Assembly (NCBI GenBank): GCA_039815825.1
Contig: JBCBYO010000005.1
Coordinates: 1 to 64,000, forward strand
Reading direction: 5' to 3'
DNA: 64,000 nt
DNA from: JBCBDX01 sp039815825
GTDB taxonomy: Bacteria; Pseudomonadota; Alphaproteobacteria; Rhizobiales; Rhizobiaceae
Shown here one piece after another: positions 60,194 through 64,000 of the stretch (position 1 is its first letter; each line of letters opens with the position of its first letter). The notes beneath the pieces were generated by a model that was not told where the DNA came from, made no database searches, and was given only the letters and a program-made list of their open reading frames with translations. The translations under genes and the position numbers were made by a program.

Positions 60194-62230
60194 ATGCCGA
60201 AACCGGAAACGGACGACATTGAGACTATGGAACAGGCGGACACAGGCGATTCTGGCGTTGAGGCGACCGTGAGCGGCAGGAAGCTAGCGGACAATCTGTC
60301 ATGGATTGGCGCAGTTGACGGTGATCTTGACGACAGCGCTCAGCTCTCAGGTGCTGAACTTATTGCCGATATGGTGAAACGCTTGCCCAACAAACCCGGG
60401 GTCTACCGGATGCTTAACGCTGACGGTGGTGTGCTCTACGTCGGAAAGGCGAAATCCCTGAAAAACCGGGTTTCATCTTACGCACGAGGGATCGGTCACA
60501 ATAACCGCATTGGTCGGATGATCCGGCTGACCAAGGCAATGGAGTTTGTCACCACACAGTCGGAAACCGAAGCACTTTTGCTGGAAGCCAATTTGATCAA
60601 ACGGCTTCGCCCACGCTTTAACGTGCTGCTGCGGGACGACAAATCATTCCCTTACATAATCCTGACGCAAAACCATCGAGCCCCCGGCCTTTTTAAGCAT
60701 CGTGGCGCGCAGACAAAGAAGGCTGACTATTTCGGTCCATTTGCGTCGGCTGGAGCCGTGGGTCGCACAATCAATGCCATGCAACGCGCGTTCCTTTTGC
60801 GAACTTGCACAGACAGCGTTTATGACAGCCGAACGCGGCCATGCTTGTTGTATCAAATCAAACGCTGCTCCGGTCCTTGCACCGGAGAGATATCTCTTGA
60901 TGGATATGCGCAACTGGTCAGCGAAGCCAAAGATTTCTTACGCGGGAAAAGCCAGCAAGTTCAGGCCGATATGGCCGCGACGATGCAACAGGCTTCTGAA
61001 GACTTGGATTTTGAGCGTGCTGCGCTTTATCGTGATCGGATATCGGCTTTGACAGCAATCCAGTCGGCGCAGGGGATAAACCCGCAGACTGTCGAAGAAG
61101 CCGATGTTTTTGCCATCCATGCCGAAGGCGGACAGGTCTGCATTCAGGTCTTCTTTTTTCGAACAGGTCAAAACTGGGGAAACCGCGCTTACTTCCCCCG
61201 CTCTGATGCTTCGATGGAAAATGCGGAAGTGCTTGGTGCCTTCATCAGTCAGTTTTACGACGACAAACCGTTACCGCGCCTCATTTTGCTTTCCGATGTT
61301 GTCAGCGATGAGAGCCTTTTGGAAGAAGCGTTTTCACTAAACGCCGGGCATAAAGTTTCGATCAATGTCCCGCAACGAGGTGAAAAACGCGACCTGGTTA
61401 AACATGCGATGTCCAACGCAAAGGAGGCTTTGGGGCGACGCTTGGCCGAGACTTCGTCTCAAGCCAAATTATTGAAAGGTTTGGCTGAAACATTCGCATT
61501 GGCGCGTGTACCGCAACGAATCGAAGTTTTCGACAACTCGCATATTATGGGCACAAATGCTGTTGGCGGGATGATCGTTGCGGGACCAGAAGGCTTTGTG
61601 AAAAACCAGTATCGCAAGTTCAACATCAAATCTGAGGACATCACGCCGGGCGATGACTTCGGGATGATGCGCGAAGTGATGGAACGCCGCTTTTCCCGGC
61701 TCATGAAGGAGTGCGGCGTGCCCGATCGCTCCGTTGAAGATGAAAATACCGACGGCGACGCCTTCCCGGCATGGCCGGACGTTCTTTTGATTGACGGCGG
61801 CTTGGGCCAACTCAACGCCGTCAAAGCGATCCTTGAGGATCTCGGGGTTGGCGACGCGGTTGAACTGATTGGCGTTGCCAAGGGTGTTGATCGCGATGCA
61901 GGTCGTGAGCGATTTTTCATGCCGGGTAGAGCAGACTTCACCCTTCCGCCGCGCGATCCGGTTTTGTATTTTGTTCAACGCTTGCGCGATGAGGCACACC
62001 GCTTTGCCATTGGTTCGCACCGCGCGCGCCGTAAAAAAGAGATGGTCAAAAACCCGCTTGATGAAATTGATGGTATAGGCCCGTCGCGTAAACGCGCGTT
62101 GCTGCATCATTTTGGTACCGCCAAAGGGGTAGCCCGCGCCACAGTCCGCGATCTGCAAAAGGTGGACGGCATTTCAGAAGCGCTGGCCATCTTAATTCAC
62201 GCGCATTTCAATGATGGTAAGGCGGGCTAG
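60194..62230 (+). CDS. uvrC: Excinuclease ABC subunit C
   Basis: I choose the ATG at 60194 (678 residues). The N-terminal GIY-YIG nuclease is at about residues 65-150 (KPGVYRMLNADGGVLYVGKAK), a UVR domain lies near 245-285 (LDFERAALYRDRI), the RNase H-like endonuclease follows, with EVFDNSHIMG and LLIDGGLGQL, and two helix-hairpin-helix motifs end the chain (IDGIGPSRKRALL). The N-terminal 60 residues are extra, acidic and Ser-rich. UvrC cuts both sides of UvrAB-marked lesions. Confidence 0.94.
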   Translation: MPKPETDDIETMEQADTGDSGVEATVSGRKLADNLSWIGAVDGDLDDSAQLSGAELIADMVKRLPNKPGVYRMLNADGGVLYVGKAKSLKNRVSSYARGIGHNNRIGRMIRLTKAMEFVTTQSETEALLLEANLIKRLRPRFNVLLRDDKSFPYIILTQNHRAPGLFKHRGAQTKKADYFGPFASAGAVGRTINAMQRAFLLRTCTDSVYDSRTRPCLLYQIKRCSGPCTGEISLDGYAQLVSEAKDFLRGKSQQVQADMAATMQQASEDLDFERAALYRDRISALTAIQSAQGINPQTVEEADVFAIHAEGGQVCIQVFFFRTGQNWGNRAYFPRSDASMENAEVLGAFISQFYDDKPLPRLILLSDVVSDESLLEEAFSLNAGHKVSINVPQRGEKRDLVKHAMSNAKEALGRRLAETSSQAKLLKGLAETFALARVPQRIEVFDNSHIMGTNAVGGMIVAGPEGFVKNQYRKFNIKSEDITPGDDFGMMREVMERRFSRLMKECGVPDRSVEDENTDGDAFPAWPDVLLIDGGLGQLNAVKAILEDLGVGDAVELIGVAKGVDRDAGRERFFMPGRADFTLPPRDPVLYFVQRLRDEAHRFAIGSHRARRKKEMVKNPLDEIDGIGPSRKRALLHHFGTAKGVARATVRDLQKVDGISEALAILIHAHFNDGKAG

Positions 62231-62269
62231 ACCCTTGACCTTTTACATCGCGCGACGGAAACCAGCACC

Positions 62270-62872
62270 ATGACCAAGGTAGTTCAAAATGATGCGCGGG
62301 TTTTTTCCATTCCGAACCTGTTGACCTATGGGCGCATTCTTGCGGTGCCGCTGATCGTTCTGCTTTTCTTTGTCCCCAACACGCTTGAGCCGAGCGCTGC
62401 CATGCGCTGGTTTGCCTTTTGGGTCTTCGTTATCGCCTCGCTCACCGACTGGCTTGATGGCTATTTGGCACGCAAGTGGAACGAGACATCGAACATTGGC
62501 CGAATGCTTGACCCTATCGCTGACAAGCTGCTGGTTTCAGTCATTCTCCTTATCCTTGCTGCGGATGGGACGATCGCGGGCTGGTCCATCTGGGCAGGTG
62601 TGATCATTTTATGCCGCGAAATTCTTGTGTCCGGATTGCGGGAGTATCTTGCCAGCGCGAAGGTCTCGGTGCCCGTTTCACAATTGGCGAAATGGAAGAC
62701 TACCGTTCAACTGGTGGCGATTGGCCTTTTGGTGCTTGGACCTGCCGGGAACGACGTTATGCCCTATGTAACAGAAGCGGGACTAACCTTGTTGTGGATC
62801 GCCGCCCTACTGACACTTTACACAGGATATGATTACTTCCGGTCCGGCATGCGTCATGTCATGGAGAGTTAA
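62270..62872 (+). CDS. pgsA: CDP-diacylglycerol-glycerol-3-phosphate phosphatidyltransferase
   Basis: The 200-residue product has the CDP-alcohol phosphotransferase signature DGYLARKWNETSNIGRMLDPIADK (Asp residues binding metal) in the first half and several membrane helices. It makes phosphatidylglycerophosphate. Between uvrC and moaD it holds the position usual in Hyphomicrobiales. Confidence 0.94.
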   Translation: MTKVVQNDARVFSIPNLLTYGRILAVPLIVLLFFVPNTLEPSAAMRWFAFWVFVIASLTDWLDGYLARKWNETSNIGRMLDPIADKLLVSVILLILAADGTIAGWSIWAGVIILCREILVSGLREYLASAKVSVPVSQLAKWKTTVQLVAIGLLVLGPAGNDVMPYVTEAGLTLLWIAALLTLYTGYDYFRSGMRHVMES

Positions 62873-62875
62873 GCC

Positions 62876-63130
62876 TTGGTCACAATGCGCTACTTCGCTT
62901 GGGTTCGCGAGAAAATCGGTCGGGAAAGCGAAACACTAGAACTGCCCGCCGCCGTATCGAGCGTCTCACAACTGATCGAGTGGCTTGCCGCTCAAGGCGA
63001 GGAGTATGGTTTTCTTTCCGAGCAAAAATTGGTCGTGCGCGTCGCGCTCGATCAGCAGCTGGTAGGGCTGCACGATGAGATCGGTAATGCGGCCGAGATT
63101 GCGATATTTCCGCCGATGACGGGTGGCTAA
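62876..63130 (+). CDS. moaD: Molybdopterin synthase small subunit
   Basis: The 84-residue product has the ubiquitin-like fold and ends in the Gly-Gly needed for thiocarboxylation (PPMTGG). The start is probably TTG 62876, nine bases after GGAG; ATG 62885 lies 18 bases downstream of that site. The moaE gene follows at once, completing the synthase. Confidence 0.93.
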   Translation: MVTMRYFAWVREKIGRESETLELPAAVSSVSQLIEWLAAQGEEYGFLSEQKLVVRVALDQQLVGLHDEIGNAAEIAIFPPMTGG

Positions 63131-63134
63131 CGCC

Positions 63135-63599
63135 ATGGCGACAATCAGCGTATCGGTTACTGACCAAGCCATCGCATCGATCGATGAATACGCAGATTTT
63201 GAGATAGTTTGTGGCGATAATGACGGCGCGATCGCCCACTTTTGTGGCCGCTGTCGGTCCGAGAATGGCACGTTGGCTGCTCTTGAATTGGAGCATTATC
63301 CGGGCATGGCGGAGGCGCAAATAGAAGCCTTGTGTCGCAAAGCTGCCGATAAGTGGCCAATCACCAACATTACAGTCATCCATCGGCATGGATTGGTGCA
63401 GGCGGGCGAACCGATAGTACTTGTCTTTGCCTCCAGCGCTCATCGCGAAGCCGCATTAGCAGCCGTCCAGCTGGTTATGGACTTTCTGAAAACGGATGCA
63501 CCCTTTTGGAAGCGCGAGCATTTGGCTGACGGGACGCGCGGCGCATGGATCGCATCGAAGGTGGAAGATACGCAAAAACGCGATCGTTGGGAGGATTGA
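63135..63599 (+). CDS. moaE: Molybdopterin synthase large subunit
   Basis: The 154-residue product matches MoaE: GAIAHFCGRCRSENG, LELEHYPGMAE, VIHRHGLVQAGE and the catalytic region FLKTDAPFWKREH with the essential Lys residues. It converts precursor Z to molybdopterin with MoaD. A GTG four codons upstream is a possible alternative start. Confidence 0.93.
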   Translation: MATISVSVTDQAIASIDEYADFEIVCGDNDGAIAHFCGRCRSENGTLAALELEHYPGMAEAQIEALCRKAADKWPITNITVIHRHGLVQAGEPIVLVFASSAHREAALAAVQLVMDFLKTDAPFWKREHLADGTRGAWIASKVEDTQKRDRWED

Positions 63600-63660
63600 C
63601 CCCTTCACTGTCCAAATTGTCGCACTAGGTCAACTAAAGCCAACATGAGGAGACCGTCAT

Positions 63661-64000
63661 ATGCGGATCATGGATCGACCGGAATATGCCAATAAACCCA
63701 AGCCACTCACTTTCCCGCAGGACTCGACAGTGGCTGACGCAGTGGCCGCGATGTCGGAGCGGAACTTTGGCTCGGTTGTTATCGTCGACAAAGACGAAAA
63801 GGTGACCGGCATGGTTACTGAGCGCGATGTCATGAAGCGCTTGGTCAATAACAACAAAGATCCAAAAAAGACCAAGCTTGCTGATATTATGACGCGAGAA
63901 GTCCGGGTAGCTAAAGAAACCGATGACTTACGCGACTGGTTACGGCAAATGTCGAACGATCGCTTTCGCCGCCTGCCTGTTGTCGATGAAAATGGACGGC
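63661..64000 (+). CDS. CBS-domain protein, cut by window edge
   Basis: The ATG at 63661 follows GAGGAG. The visible 113 residues contain two CBS motifs: VADAVAAMSERNFGSVVIVDKDEKVTGMVTERDVMK and, after LADIMTREVRVAKE, the start of a second one (RLPVVDENG). CBS pairs bind adenosyl compounds and tune partner proteins. No partner domain is visible before the edge. Confidence 0.88.
   Translation, partial: MRIMDRPEYANKPKPLTFPQDSTVADAVAAMSERNFGSVVIVDKDEKVTGMVTERDVMKRLVNNNKDPKKTKLADIMTREVRVAKETDDLRDWLRQMSNDRFRRLPVVDENGR

Noticed and set aside
1..64000. CRISPR arrays, tRNA or rRNA genes, IS elements
   Set aside because: I saw no spaced direct repeats, cloverleaf-like genes, transposase or terminal inverted repeats. 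The curlin-like repeats are coding repeats, not an array.

Overview
The window looks like a stretch of chromosome from an alphaproteobacterium, most likely a free-living or marine member of the Hyphomicrobiales (Rhizobiales). The argument rests on gene order and gene types: a perM-hdaA-ppk-ppx block next to a divergent purM-purN, an SDR-uvrC-pgsA-moaD-moaE run, an ArsR-methyltransferase fusion leading into metF, an AspRS of the non-discriminating type, an Omp25-type barrel, a TerB/DnaJ fusion and a CsgH-type curli protein. Base composition is moderate and even. I see no tRNA, rRNA, IS element, prophage or CRISPR array, and genes are tightly packed with several tail-to-tail overlaps.

Layout. 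1-3.4 kb: a small catabolic-looking cluster (aldo/keto reductase, luciferase-like monooxygenase, divergent GntR regulator, glutamine amidotransferase). 3.4-7.5 kb: GH25 lysozyme-like lipoprotein, an EF-hand/esterase fusion, a SnoaL-like protein with a divergent TetR regulator and clear operators, and MarC. 7.5-13.5 kb: parC, a type I secretion ABC/HlyD pair and mscL. 13.7-18.3 kb: a solute-symporter-type hybrid histidine kinase with a convergent NarL-type regulator. 18.4-21.2 kb: cell-wall and envelope genes (SLT lipoprotein, AmpD-like amidase, TerB-DnaJ protein, META lipoprotein). 21.4-28.6 kb: 5-oxoprolinase, CPA2 antiporter, thioredoxin-like protein, cytochrome b561 and a MarR regulator with an operator. 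28.7-31.4 kb: an accessory locus with three curlin-repeat proteins, a CsgH-like protein and a four-EF-hand protein. 31.5-36.9 kb: AhpD-like protein with TetR, serine hydrolase, second GH25, MltB-like transglycosylase and a 28-codon membrane peptide with its own terminator. 37-42.7 kb: azoreductase, metF with its ArsR-type regulator, DUF2293, MOSC, SDR and an unknown exported protein. 42.8-64 kb: mostly housekeeping (aspS, MFS, rnd, ppx, ppk, hdaA, perM, purMN, rlmJ, RNase T2, GST, Omp25-like, Ca/Na antiporter, SDR, uvrC, pgsA, moaDE, CBS protein).

The most notable signal is the curlin locus. Two of the curlin-like genes share a 53-bp upstream block, at identical internal spacing, that contains a perfect GTTC-N7-GTTC direct repeat, the published LexA (SOS) box of alphaproteobacteria. 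The third curlin gene has a perfect copy in the opposite orientation about 100 bp upstream. Two of the proteins also share a conserved C-X18-C pair at their C-terminus and a common N-terminal motif, not typical of the enterobacterial curli subunits. Together this suggests an amyloid-like fibre system with disulfide-capped subunits whose expression may be tied to DNA damage, or to another regulator that reads the same repeat. This is an inference from sequence and needs experimental proof.
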